Source: JBKHBQ01 sp046542305 (lineage in GTDB: Bacteria > Bacteroidota > Bacteroidia > Bacteroidales > 4484-276). From it: a DNA stretch of 29,000 nucleotides. The stretch is from NCBI GenBank assembly GCA_046542305.1, contig JBKHBQ010000010.1, forward strand, positions 1 through 29,000, in the 5' to 3' direction. Positions 7,957-15,458 of the stretch are shown in pieces. Below the pieces are notes generated by a model, which worked only from the letters and a program-made list of their open reading frames with translations, did no database searches and had not been told where the DNA came from. Both the position numbers and the translations under genes were made by a program. The stretch's first letter is position 1. Each line of letters starts with the position of its first letter.

Positions 7957-9494
7957 TACGCCTCCCTGTGTTTGTGCTGATCTCCTTTGATTTCAATCTT
8001 TTCCAGCGGATCGTACGCCGGCCCTTCCAACACGGTGCCGTCGGGTTTGAACCTGCTGGCGTGACAGGGGCAATCCCAGGTGTACTCGGCATTGTTCCAG
8101 TTCACAATGCACTTCATGTGCGTGCATACGGCCGAAACAAGGGTGAGCTTCCCGTGTTCATCCTTCGAAGCAGCGATCTTTTGTCCGTCTTTTTCTATCA
8201 CACCGCCTTCACCGGGTTTCAGTTCATCATAATCTGAGATGTCCTTTTTCCCGGGAAGGTCTTTAAGATATTGCCTGACAACGTTGAGGTTTTCGTCCAG
8301 GAATTTTTTTGCAGACTTTCCGGGGGTAAAGCGGTGCGCGTTGTACAGATCAGCCCACCGGCCCGGATCACCCGCAATGGATTCTGCAATGATGATGGCT
8401 GATAACGTACCATAAACCAGCCCGTCGGTCGAGAAACCGGTTGCGACAAAGATGTTCGAATTGCTGCTTTGCCGTCCGATATACGGCAGGAGGTCGGCAG
8501 GGCGATAATGCTGTCCGCCCCAGCGAAACGCCACGGATGTAAGGCCAAAATGCGCTTCGGCAAAGGTTTCGAGCCGGCGGATGTGTTCCATGTTGTCGTT
8601 GGCCTGGCCCACCTTGTGGGGCTGACCGACCACCAGAATAAATCTTTCCCCTTTCCGCTCGTAAAGACGGGTGGAAAATTTGCTGCCGTCGCCGTGGTAT
8701 CCCCAGAAAATGCCGCCGGGGAAGTTGATATCTCCCGCAGGACATGCAATTCCGTATTCGCGGTACGGTCCCAGCACGGTATCCAGAAGCTTTACGCCCT
8801 TTGGCGTGTGCGTGGCATGAACAGCCCATTTTGCCTTTACACGTCCGCCGGTGGTTTTAAGGGTAACCCCATCATCATTTTCTTCAACCTGCTTCACCCG
8901 CGTATGTTCATAAATCTGACATCGGTCGGTATCTAATACCCCCGCCAGTTCCTGAACATATCGCATGGGATTTACCTGCGCCTGACCGGGAACCATGATG
9001 CCGCTTTCTACTTTTAACGGAAAATCGGACGGGGAAGCTTTCTGAACAGGAATGTCCGCCTGCCGGGCATATTCGTATTCAGCATCAATTCGATCTTTGT
9101 TTTTTTGATTAGCGGAATACAAAAACCATGGCTGCCTTTTGAAATCACAGTCGAGGCTGTGTTCTTTCACCAATTTTTCCATCAGGTTGAGGGCTGCGCT
9201 TCGCGAAGCTATGACTTCCCTGATGGTTTCGCGATCATATTTTTCGTGCAGGTGACCCAGGTTCTGATCAATGGTAAAATAAAGATTCCCGGTGCTGTGG
9301 CTGCTGGTGCCGCCACCCACTTTGAGGCTTTCCAGCACCGCCACCCGCATTCCTTTCCTGGCCAGCAGGTGAGCAACAGATATGCCGGTGATGCCGCCGC
9401 CGATAACCGCTACATCGGTGTCGATATCCTGCTGCAATTTCGGATAATCCGTAAAGTCGGCAAAAGAATTCCAGATAGATTTTGTGAATTTCAT
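7956..9494 (-). CDS. FAD-dependent oxidoreductase with C-terminal Rieske [2Fe-2S] domain
   Basis: The product has 512 residues. The N-terminal dinucleotide fold carries VAVIGGGITGISVAHLLAR (residues about 28-46) followed by an acidic strand end (VLES), and belongs to the DAO/glycine-oxidase-like flavoproteins. Residues about 430-505 form a Rieske domain with ligands CTH (C457, H459) and CPCH (C475, H478) and the usual SRFKPDGTVLEGPA turn. The architecture is that of Bacillus YhfW-type proteins, whose substrate is unknown. No signal peptide is seen, so it is cytoplasmic, possibly attached to the membrane through its neighbours. It is the third gene of a minus-strand operon, 18 bp after the SHOCT gene and overlapping the four-helix gene by one base. 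Confidence 0.88.
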   Translation of the reverse strand: MKFTKSIWNSFADFTDYPKLQQDIDTDVAVIGGGITGISVAHLLARKGMRVAVLESLKVGGGTSSHSTGNLYFTIDQNLGHLHEKYDRETIREVIASRSAALNLMEKLVKEHSLDCDFKRQPWFLYSANQKNKDRIDAEYEYARQADIPVQKASPSDFPLKVESGIMVPGQAQVNPMRYVQELAGVLDTDRCQIYEHTRVKQVEENDDGVTLKTTGGRVKAKWAVHATHTPKGVKLLDTVLGPYREYGIACPAGDINFPGGIFWGYHGDGSKFSTRLYERKGERFILVVGQPHKVGQANDNMEHIRRLETFAEAHFGLTSVAFRWGGQHYRPADLLPYIGRQSSNSNIFVATGFSTDGLVYGTLSAIIIAESIAGDPGRWADLYNAHRFTPGKSAKKFLDENLNVVRQYLKDLPGKKDISDYDELKPGEGGVIEKDGQKIAASKDEHGKLTLVSAVCTHMKCIVNWNNAEYTWDCPCHASRFKPDGTVLEGPAYDPLEKIEIKGDQHKHREA

Positions 9495-9512
9495 AGGGTT
9501 TGTTTTAGGTGT

Positions 9513-9767
9513 TTATTTTTCAGTTATCGATTTTTTCCGTTCCTCAAATTCCTCCCTGTCGATTTCTCCCCTTGCATAGCGCTCTTTCAATATATCGAGC
9601 GCCGATTTGTCGCTTTTGGTTACTTCCGGCGATGTTTTGTTCACCGCCTTAACGATAATCCATATGATGACACCGGTGATGATCAGTCCGATGATCCATC
9701 CCCAGCCCATGCCCCAAAAGTGATGGCTGGATCCGTTCATTACAATTTTTAGTGATAGGTCTTCCAT
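9513..9767 (-). CDS. SHOCT-domain small membrane protein
   Basis: The 84-residue protein has one transmembrane helix (about residues 22-42, GWIIGLIITGVIIWIIVKAV) preceded by a His/Trp/Gly-rich stretch (HHFWGMGWGW), and a C-terminal SHOCT motif (DILKERYARGEIDREEFEE). SHOCT domains are short C-terminal helices thought to mediate oligomerisation. An alternative start is Met10 (9740). It sits 12 bp after the His-rich peptide gene and 18 bp before the FAD-Rieske gene, so it is part of the same transcript. A second, truncated copy of this SHOCT sequence lies at 15161-15302. Confidence 0.85.
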   Translation of the reverse strand: MEDLSLKIVMNGSSHHFWGMGWGWIIGLIITGVIIWIIVKAVNKTSPEVTKSDKSALDILKERYARGEIDREEFEERKKSITEK

Positions 9768-9779
9768 TTTTATCGTGAT

Positions 9780-9944
9780 TTAATGTTCATGTTCTTCCAT
9801 CATATAATTGCCTGCCGGCCCTACTTCATGGATGTCTGTGGTGTTTTGTGATTCAGGCTCATGGCTATGATCTTCCTGGGCAGGCAAAGGTACCGGCGAT
9901 GCCAGGAGCCAAAAGATTATCGACCAGATGGTTAAAATTTTCAT
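9780..9944 (-). CDS. Tiny secreted His/acid-rich peptide, first gene of the FAD-Rieske operon
   Basis: Starting at the ATG at 9944 gives 54 residues: a signal peptide (MKILTIWSIIFWLLASPVPLPAQ) and a mature part of about 31 residues rich in His, Glu and Asp (EDHSHEPESQ, MMEEHEH). The longer frame starting at 10007 would place 21 unlikely residues before the signal. The mature peptide looks suited to binding divalent metal in the periplasm, but this is inferred from composition only. It is too short for family recognition. Its tight spacing to the SHOCT gene (12 bp) supports it being real. Confidence 0.6.
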   Translation of the reverse strand: MKILTIWSIIFWLLASPVPLPAQEDHSHEPESQNTTDIHEVGPAGNYMMEEHEH

Positions 9945-10186
9945 GATAAATTCCTCTGGTTGACAGGAAATAAAGCACCGTGCCGTAAATACTGCTTTTA
10001 TGGGCAATGCTTTATGGCTGCATCTTCGGGGAAAGTTTTGTCACCATATCCTGCCGGATGATTGGGGAGAAAAATGCACAAAAATTCAATGAGTATGCGG
10101 GATGCCGCAATGCAAAGGTGAATAGTTGAAAAAATAATAAGAGAGCCGTTAAATCCGTAGTTTTTCAAATTTAGAACAGGATTTTG

Positions 10187-10849
10187 CTAACAATCCTTTT
10201 GCATACACTGACTTCCGCAACCACATGAAAGTTTATTGCTGCGTGCCTTTTCAAACGCTTCCCTTCCTTCGCTGAAAGCAAACCAGGCGATGGCAAGCGA
10301 ACCGGCCACATCAATGTATCCGATCCTGAATATTTCGTACAGCCCGCTGGAGGCCAGAAGGATGATGCTGAGGTAAAAACATGTTTTGGTGCAATTGGCG
10401 TCGGCGATGATGGCATATGAATTCAGTTTCCAGCCAATCTTCTTTTTATAAGTCATTAAAAACCACATGGTAGCGATGCTAATGGATGAAATGATGATGC
10501 CTACGGTGGTGGTTTCGGGTTGGCTGCCGCGAAGGACGTTTAATACGGAGCCAACCAACAATCCTGCGGTAAGCAGGTAGAAGCTGAATCCGGTGATGCG
10601 CAACGCTGTCCGTTCAAATTTATCGCGTGAGGCCGGATCGTCACCGGTGCGTTTCATGCGAAGCACCATGTGCAGGATTCCAACGCCGGATATCACTTCC
10701 ACAAAACTGTCAACCCCAAATCCCAACAGTGCCAGCGTTTCGTCGTCAATGCCGAAATATACCGAAATAATCCCTTCGGCAAGGTTGTAAAAGATCGTGA
10801 CCAAACTTAAGATGAGGGCTGTATCAATGAGTTTTTTCCTGTTTTTCAT
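10187..10849 (-). CDS. CDF-like transporter membrane domain with Cys replacing the usual metal ligands
   Basis: The 220-residue product has about six hydrophobic segments and the layout of the cation diffusion facilitator membrane domain. In E. coli YiiP the transport site is D45, D49, H153, D157. Here the second helix reads GVDSFVEVISG (D47, E51) and the fifth helix reads ADANCTKTC, so C153 and C157 stand where His and Asp are expected. The cytoplasmic metal-sensing domain of ordinary CDF proteins is missing and is replaced by a short Cys-rich tail (CGCGSQCMQKDC). This suggests transport of a thiophilic metal (Cu, Cd, Hg or Zn) or a different substrate. It is transcribed alone, after the terminator of the lipoprotein gene. 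The fold assignment is fairly firm; the substrate is inference. Confidence 0.72.
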   Translation of the reverse strand: MKNRKKLIDTALILSLVTIFYNLAEGIISVYFGIDDETLALLGFGVDSFVEVISGVGILHMVLRMKRTGDDPASRDKFERTALRITGFSFYLLTAGLLVGSVLNVLRGSQPETTTVGIIISSISIATMWFLMTYKKKIGWKLNSYAIIADANCTKTCFYLSIILLASSGLYEIFRIGYIDVAGSLAIAWFAFSEGREAFEKARSNKLSCGCGSQCMQKDC

Positions 10850-10898
10850 GAAAGAGATATTTGGATCACCGGCTTCAATGCTTTCCAGGAGGATAAAA

Positions 10899-10928
10899 AA
10901 AATCCACCCTCAGGTGAAGGTGGATTTT
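10899..10928 (-). terminator. Intrinsic terminator of the acidic lipoprotein gene
   Basis: AAAATCCACC (10899-10908) pairs perfectly with GGTGGATTTT (10919-10928) around a 10-base loop. On the minus strand the stem is followed by TTTTTT. It lies 27 bp beyond the lipoprotein stop at 10955 and separates that gene from the CDF-like gene. Confidence 0.8.
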
Positions 10929-10954
10929 GATATCTGATTTATCTGGCCTGTGTT

Positions 10955-11884
10955 CTATTTTTGAATTTTTACGTCGAATGTAATGGTTGCTTCGTTGTAT
11001 GGATCGTGTTCAGGATTCGTTTCGGTGATCATCACAATACCGTATTTACCTTCTTCGGTAAGGAATCCGATAAAATCGCCTTCATTCAGGTCGCTGATAA
11101 TCGTGTTGCTTTCAATTACACCAATTTCATCTTCAATCGACTGATAATCGAGATTCTCCCAGTCCACATCGAACAATCGTTCGAAATAGGTAAGATTTTT
11201 ATTGGTATTGTTGTACGGGAATGGGATCGACGTCAGTTCCTCCCAGAGTGTCACCAGGTTTTGGTCATCAGGCGACTGGAACGACATTTCCTCGTTGGTT
11301 TTATAAATCGAGTGGTGGATGAATACCCAGTCGATGATGTCTGCATTGTTGTCTTCATCAGCTTGGTTATAGGTAAACCGCTCATTGGTGGTTGCCGAAT
11401 AGAAACTCAGGTTGTCATCCGCAGATAAAAGATTATCGGCCTGAGCCTGTAGCTGAACATCAGTGTAATGATCCATTGAAGCTTCCACTTCGAAATACTT
11501 GTCGACAATGATGCTTTCAAAATCTGTTGCGGCGAAAACGCTCAGATGCCCGATTGTGCCCGGTTCCTGATCCTGCGAAATCACCAGGTCGAGGGATGTA
11601 TCGAAATCATTTACACCTGATGCCAGGGTGCTGTCCAGCAGGATTTGTTGATTCTCGCCCACATTGGTGGTTAGTTTTACGCTGGTCAGTTCATCTTCTG
11701 ACGAAACGGAAATGTCGTAATTGATCGTGTCACCGGCAGCAATCATCACGGTGTCCTGGGCCGGTGTTACGGTAACAAACGGTGCCAAATGAATATCGTC
11801 ATCATCGTCATCGGCGCAACTTGTGAAAAATACCGCACTTGCTGCGAGTAAAATAATTGCAAATTCAAATGATCGTTTTAACAT
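10955..11884 (-). CDS. Acidic lipoprotein of unknown function, probably surface exposed
   Basis: The product has 309 residues from the ATG at 11884; a GTG two codons upstream is less likely. The signal ends in a lipobox-like VFFTSC with Cys22 as the lipidated residue, followed directly by ADDDDDD. In Bacteroidota an acidic stretch just after the lipid Cys is the known lipoprotein surface-export signal, so outer-leaflet display is likely. Residues about 35-130 look like an Ig/cadherin-like beta domain (FVTVTPAQDTVMIAAGDTIN); the rest resembles no family I know, apart from an aromatic-rich patch (YFERLFDVDWENLDYQ). A strong terminator follows and the upstream gene is separate, so it forms a single-gene unit. 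Confidence 0.78.
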   Translation of the reverse strand: MLKRSFEFAIILLAASAVFFTSCADDDDDDIHLAPFVTVTPAQDTVMIAAGDTINYDISVSSEDELTSVKLTTNVGENQQILLDSTLASGVNDFDTSLDLVISQDQEPGTIGHLSVFAATDFESIIVDKYFEVEASMDHYTDVQLQAQADNLLSADDNLSFYSATTNERFTYNQADEDNNADIIDWVFIHHSIYKTNEEMSFQSPDDQNLVTLWEELTSIPFPYNNTNKNLTYFERLFDVDWENLDYQSIEDEIGVIESNTIISDLNEGDFIGFLTEEGKYGIVMITETNPEHDPYNEATITFDVKIQK

Positions 11885-11986
11885 GGTCACTTAGTTTTAG
11901 TGGTTAAATTAAATTGTTTTTATTTATAATACTCCAACAACATAAAATGCGGATTGTTGGACTTCTTTGTGTTTTTTTTTGACATT

Positions 11987-13072
11987 TTATGCAATATCGA
12001 TTTCATTCGCGAGATATACATCCTGAATGAGGTTGAGCAATTTCACGCCTTCATCCATAGGCCGCTGAAATGCTTTTCTGCCGGAAATCAATCCGGTGCC
12101 ACCTGCTCTTTTGTTGATCACGGCAGTGCGTACGGCTTCGGCAAAATCGGATTCGCCGGAAGAAGCACCTCCCGAATTGATCAGCCCGATTTTTCCGAGG
12201 AAATTGTTGATGACCTGGTATCGGCAGAGATCGATGGGATGATCCGTGCTGAGTTTGTTGTACATCTCGGGTTTGGTTTTGCCGAATTTCAGATCACGGA
12301 ATCCGCCGTTGGTATCCGGGAGCTTTTGCTTGATCAGGTCGGCCCTGATGGTCACGCCCAGGTGGTTGGCCTGTCCGGTAAGATCGGCGGCGGTATGATA
12401 GTCATTTTGATCCTTCTTGAAAGCGCTGTTCCGGGTATAGCACCACAGGATGGTTGCCATCCCCAGATCGTGTGCCTGCTCGAAAGCTTCGGCCACTTCC
12501 ATGATCTGGCGGTCGGATTCTTCGGAGCCAAAATAGATGGTAGCGCCTACAGCAGTTGCGCCCAGGTTCCAGGCCTCAGTTACCGACCCGAACATGATCT
12601 GGTCGTATTTGTTCGGGTAGGTGAGAAGTTCGTTATGGTTAATTTTTACGATGAATGGAATTTTGTGGGCATATTTACGGGCATGTAGTGCAAGCCCGCC
12701 GAAGGTGGTAGCCACGGCGTTGCATCCGCCTTCAATGGCCAGTCTGATGATATTTTCCGGATCGAAATACGCCGGATTGGGTGCAAATGAGCTGCCGGCC
12801 GTGTGTTCAATGCCCTGGTCGACAGGAAGGATGGAGAGATAGCCTGTGCCACCAAGCCTTCCGTGGTCGAAGATTTCTGCAAGGCTTTTCAGCGTCTGCA
12901 CATTGCGATCGCTGCCCGTGAAAACCCGGTCGAGGTAATCCGGGCCCGGAAGCGTTAACTGATCCGAAGGAACCGTTTTGCACTTGTGGTCCAGCAGATC
13001 GCCAGCCTGTTTGCCGAGATATTCCCTGATTTTTTCGATGCCGTTGTTCATATGATCCGTTTTGCTGTGCAT
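11987..13072 (-). CDS. fbaB: Class I fructose-bisphosphate aldolase (DhnA/FbaB type)
   Basis: The 361-residue protein matches the archaeal/bacterial class I aldolase along its whole length (E. coli FbaB is 350 residues). Diagnostic stretches are GTGYLSILPVDQGIEH, KINHNELLTYPN, GATIYFGSEES, DYHTAADLTGQANHL, and the Schiff-base lysine in ADLIKQK (K248). The phosphate-binding end carries LINSGGASSGE and NKRAGGTGLISGRKAF. It cleaves fructose 1,6-bisphosphate to dihydroxyacetone phosphate and glyceraldehyde 3-phosphate in glycolysis and gluconeogenesis, in the cytoplasm. Two starts are possible, Met1 (13072) and Met8 (13051); E. coli FbaB begins close to the second. No glycolytic gene lies next to it. 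Confidence 0.95.
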   Translation of the reverse strand: MHSKTDHMNNGIEKIREYLGKQAGDLLDHKCKTVPSDQLTLPGPDYLDRVFTGSDRNVQTLKSLAEIFDHGRLGGTGYLSILPVDQGIEHTAGSSFAPNPAYFDPENIIRLAIEGGCNAVATTFGGLALHARKYAHKIPFIVKINHNELLTYPNKYDQIMFGSVTEAWNLGATAVGATIYFGSEESDRQIMEVAEAFEQAHDLGMATILWCYTRNSAFKKDQNDYHTAADLTGQANHLGVTIRADLIKQKLPDTNGGFRDLKFGKTKPEMYNKLSTDHPIDLCRYQVINNFLGKIGLINSGGASSGESDFAEAVRTAVINKRAGGTGLISGRKAFQRPMDEGVKLLNLIQDVYLANEIDIA

Positions 13073-13287
13073 CAGTTCGAATTATCGTACCATAATAAAC
13101 GCCTTAATCAGTTATGTAATGTATGTCAGGTATTTATATGAATCAGGTAGCTGATTTTTTAAATTACTGTGGAATTGAATACACACGAATGTTCCGGGCT
13201 TTCACAGGGTGAATGATTTAGCTGTTAATCTGCGATAAACCTAACTGAGCGGACTGTCGTACCATTTCCTGGCAGCCCGTGACCGCG

Positions 13288-14634
13288 TTACACCATGGAC
13301 TGTACATCTGTAGCTGATGACGGATATGAATAGATTAGTTTTTTTAATGCGCCGGTTGTTATGCCGGTTTTTATGGCCATTGCAAAAAGGTTGATGGTTT
13401 CTTCGGCATGCGGGCCGATTAAGTGGGCGCCAAGGATCTTTTCTGTATCTTTTTCTATTAGTGTTTTAAAGGCATATTTTCGGGCATTAATTCTTTTTGC
13501 ACTAAACCAGGTGGTTGCCGACTGCAAATTGACCCTGAAATCCAACTTTTTCTCCTTCGCCTGTTTTTCGGTAAGCCCCACCGATGCCAGGACAGGAATG
13601 GTAAAAACGACGGTGGGCATTTCGGAATAATCAGGTTTTTGATGGTTGCCGTTGATCAAATTTTCTATCACCACATCAGCTTCAACTGAAGCCAGGGGCG
13701 TGAGTGGCAAACCCGGAGAAGCGGCTGCATCGCCGGCGGCATATACACGCGGGTTAGAAACACTTTGCAGAAATTCATTAACCTCAATTCCTTTTGACGA
13801 AAAGTCAACCTTTCCCTTTTGTAAATCCAGGCCGTCAATTTCAGGTACACGACCGGCAGCATTAACCACACTTCGGGTGCTGTAAAATACCGGTTTGCCG
13901 TCTTTTTTGCCATGAACCTCAAATTCACTTCCTTTCGGCTTTATTGCTGTTACTTCTGTTTGGGTAACGATTTCGATGCCCATTTCTTTTGAAATTTCTG
14001 CCAGGTGGTACACCATATCCTCCTCAAAATTGGAAAGTATCGTATCGCCCCTTTCCACAATGGTGACTTTTGCGCCGCAGCGAGCGGCGATATGAGCGAA
14101 CTCAAGTGCAATATATCCGCCGCCAATAAAGAGCATGGATGAAGGAAGCTTTTCAAGATTTAAAAAATCTTCGCTGGTAAGCGCGTGTTCTTTGCCCGGG
14201 ATTTCCAGTTTACGGGTTTTATTTCCGGTTGCAATCACTATTTTCTCGGCTTCAATGGTTTCATCTCTGATTTGTAATTGATTGGCGGAAATGAATTTTG
14301 CCGTGCCGTGCAAAGTGGTTATGCCGTTTTCGTTAAAATTTTTCTCTTTTGTTGCAGGGGTCGATTCAATAAATGTTTGCTTGAAAGCCATCAACGCTTT
14401 CCAATTGATCGTTGGTGCGGTGTCGATTCCTTTTCCCTGAAGCCGTGCGGCGGATTCGACTACCTGGGTAGCTCCCCAGAGTACTTTCTTTGGTATGCAT
14501 CCGCGCATGGCGCAGGTGCCGCCATATTCGCGCTGGTCCACGATGCCGGTTTTTAATCCTTTTGAGGCGCAGGAGTTTGCAATGGCAGTTCCCGAAACCC
14601 CGGTTCCGATAACGAAAATGTCAAACCTTTTCAT
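13288..14634 (-). CDS. Glutathione-reductase-like FAD/NAD(P) disulfide oxidoreductase
   Basis: The 448-residue protein has the class I pyridine nucleotide-disulfide oxidoreductase layout: FAD fold VIGTGVSGTAIAN (residues 9-20), redox pair GGTCAMRGCIPKK (C41, C46), NAD(P) fold GGGYIALEFAHIAARCG (near 170), second FAD motif YAAGDAA, and a C-terminal dimerisation domain. The usual catalytic HPT..E near the C-terminus is replaced by SYPSSATD, so the base is not His; this YP..D variant occurs in other uncharacterised members. It is therefore unlikely to be lipoamide dehydrogenase and may reduce a small disulfide, persulfide or metal. It lies 21 bp after the rhodanese gene on the same strand, so sulfur or thiol chemistry is a sensible guess. 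Cytoplasmic. Confidence 0.88.
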   Translation of the reverse strand: MKRFDIFVIGTGVSGTAIANSCASKGLKTGIVDQREYGGTCAMRGCIPKKVLWGATQVVESAARLQGKGIDTAPTINWKALMAFKQTFIESTPATKEKNFNENGITTLHGTAKFISANQLQIRDETIEAEKIVIATGNKTRKLEIPGKEHALTSEDFLNLEKLPSSMLFIGGGYIALEFAHIAARCGAKVTIVERGDTILSNFEEDMVYHLAEISKEMGIEIVTQTEVTAIKPKGSEFEVHGKKDGKPVFYSTRSVVNAAGRVPEIDGLDLQKGKVDFSSKGIEVNEFLQSVSNPRVYAAGDAAASPGLPLTPLASVEADVVIENLINGNHQKPDYSEMPTVVFTIPVLASVGLTEKQAKEKKLDFRVNLQSATTWFSAKRINARKYAFKTLIEKDTEKILGAHLIGPHAEETINLFAMAIKTGITTGALKKLIYSYPSSATDVQSMV

Positions 14635-14655
14635 TGAAAATTGTTTTTACCACTG

Positions 14656-15141
14656 TTATGTACGCTTCTGCTCAACCGGCAATCCCAGCGTAATCCAGTC
14701 GTGCATTCCGCCGCGGTAATACAGTATTTTATCCGCCGGGTACCCGGCTTCCAATAAATTGCGAATGGCAGTTGGCGATTGCGGGCACTGCGGTCCGTTG
14801 CAGAAGAAGATCGCAGGACGGTTGCGGTCGAGTTCATCCATACGTTCAGTTATTTCGGTATGCGGGATGTTTGTCGCGCCCGGAATGGTTGATTTAACAT
14901 AAAAATCCGAAGTGCGCCCGTCGATAACCTGTTCATGGTTTTCAAGAAAATGGTTTACTTCAATCTCCTCCACGGTGCGAACCCCCTCGTCCACCTGCAT
15001 GGGCTGAATTTTGCCCCAGGTGGTATCTACCTGCACCAAACCGGGTTCGCCTTTTACCGGTTGGGGCATCATCTGAGTTTTGTCTCTTGTATTGGGTCTC
15101 TTTTCGTTTAAATCCATAGTTGTTAAATTATCCTTCATCAT
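14656..15141 (-). CDS. Rhodanese-like sulfurtransferase
   Basis: The 161-residue product has a single rhodanese domain (about residues 50-157): IDGRTSDFYVKSTIPGATNI, then the active loop FFCNGPQCPQS with C114 as the likely persulfide-forming Cys and a second Cys at 119, then YYRGGMHDW. The two-Cys loop (CNGPQC) is seen in a subgroup of rhodaneses, where the partner Cys may resolve a disulfide. No signal peptide is seen. The first 40 residues are polar and of uncertain status; starts at Met1 (15141), Met2 or Met9 are all possible. The gene precedes the disulfide oxidoreductase by 21 bp and is probably co-transcribed with it. Confidence 0.85.
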   Translation of the reverse strand: MMKDNLTTMDLNEKRPNTRDKTQMMPQPVKGEPGLVQVDTTWGKIQPMQVDEGVRTVEEIEVNHFLENHEQVIDGRTSDFYVKSTIPGATNIPHTEITERMDELDRNRPAIFFCNGPQCPQSPTAIRNLLEAGYPADKILYYRGGMHDWITLGLPVEQKRT

Positions 15142-15160
15142 TAATTAAATAATTAAACCG

Positions 15161-15302
15161 TTATGTTCCAGTTGTCAGGCTGATATAACAAATCCTTTTT
15201 CGTTTTTCAAACTCCTCATGGCTGATTTCACCTCTTGCGTATCGTTTCTTCAGAACATCGGGGGATGATGTCTGGCTTGTATCAGGTAATGACTGACTGC
15301 TT
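15161..15302 (-). pseudogene. Truncated SHOCT-domain gene remnant
   Basis: On the minus strand an open frame from about 15302 to a stop at 15161-15163 reads SSPDVLKKRYARGEISHEEF followed by EKRKR, clearly homologous to the SHOCT end of the protein at 9513-9767 (DILKERYARGEIDREEFEER). The frame is closed upstream by a stop codon, has no start codon, and the His/Trp and membrane part is missing. The rest of the gene-free interval 15142-15458 is low-complexity DNA (GATTTTAGATTG-like words, 15303-15420) with no gene. Confidence 0.75.
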
Positions 15303-15458
15303 TAATTTTTTTGAATTCAGATTGAAGATTAGTGATGTATGATTTTAGATTGCTTAAAGCTGAATTTTTTTTTTCGTTAATCTGCAATCGTAAATTCCTG
15401 GAGATGTTATTTCGAGCTTATCATTACTGATTGTCTCTTATGTTTTCATCCTGATCCA

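Noticed and set aside
9945..10007. Longer version of the His-rich peptide beginning at 10007
   Set aside because: It would place 21 residues including two Cys before a standard signal peptide; the ATG at 9944 is the natural start.
11941..11991. CATAAAATG ... CATTTTATG inverted repeat with T run beyond the aldolase stop
   Set aside because: The 33-base loop is too long, the T run is on the wrong strand for the aldolase gene, and the right arm lies over its stop codon; not a credible terminator.
15139..15160. AT-rich near-palindrome TTAATTAAATAATTAA before the rhodanese gene, similar to one at 23297-23311
   Set aside because: Both are made only of A and T in leaders that are AT-rich anyway; no spacing or flanking conservation supports an operator.
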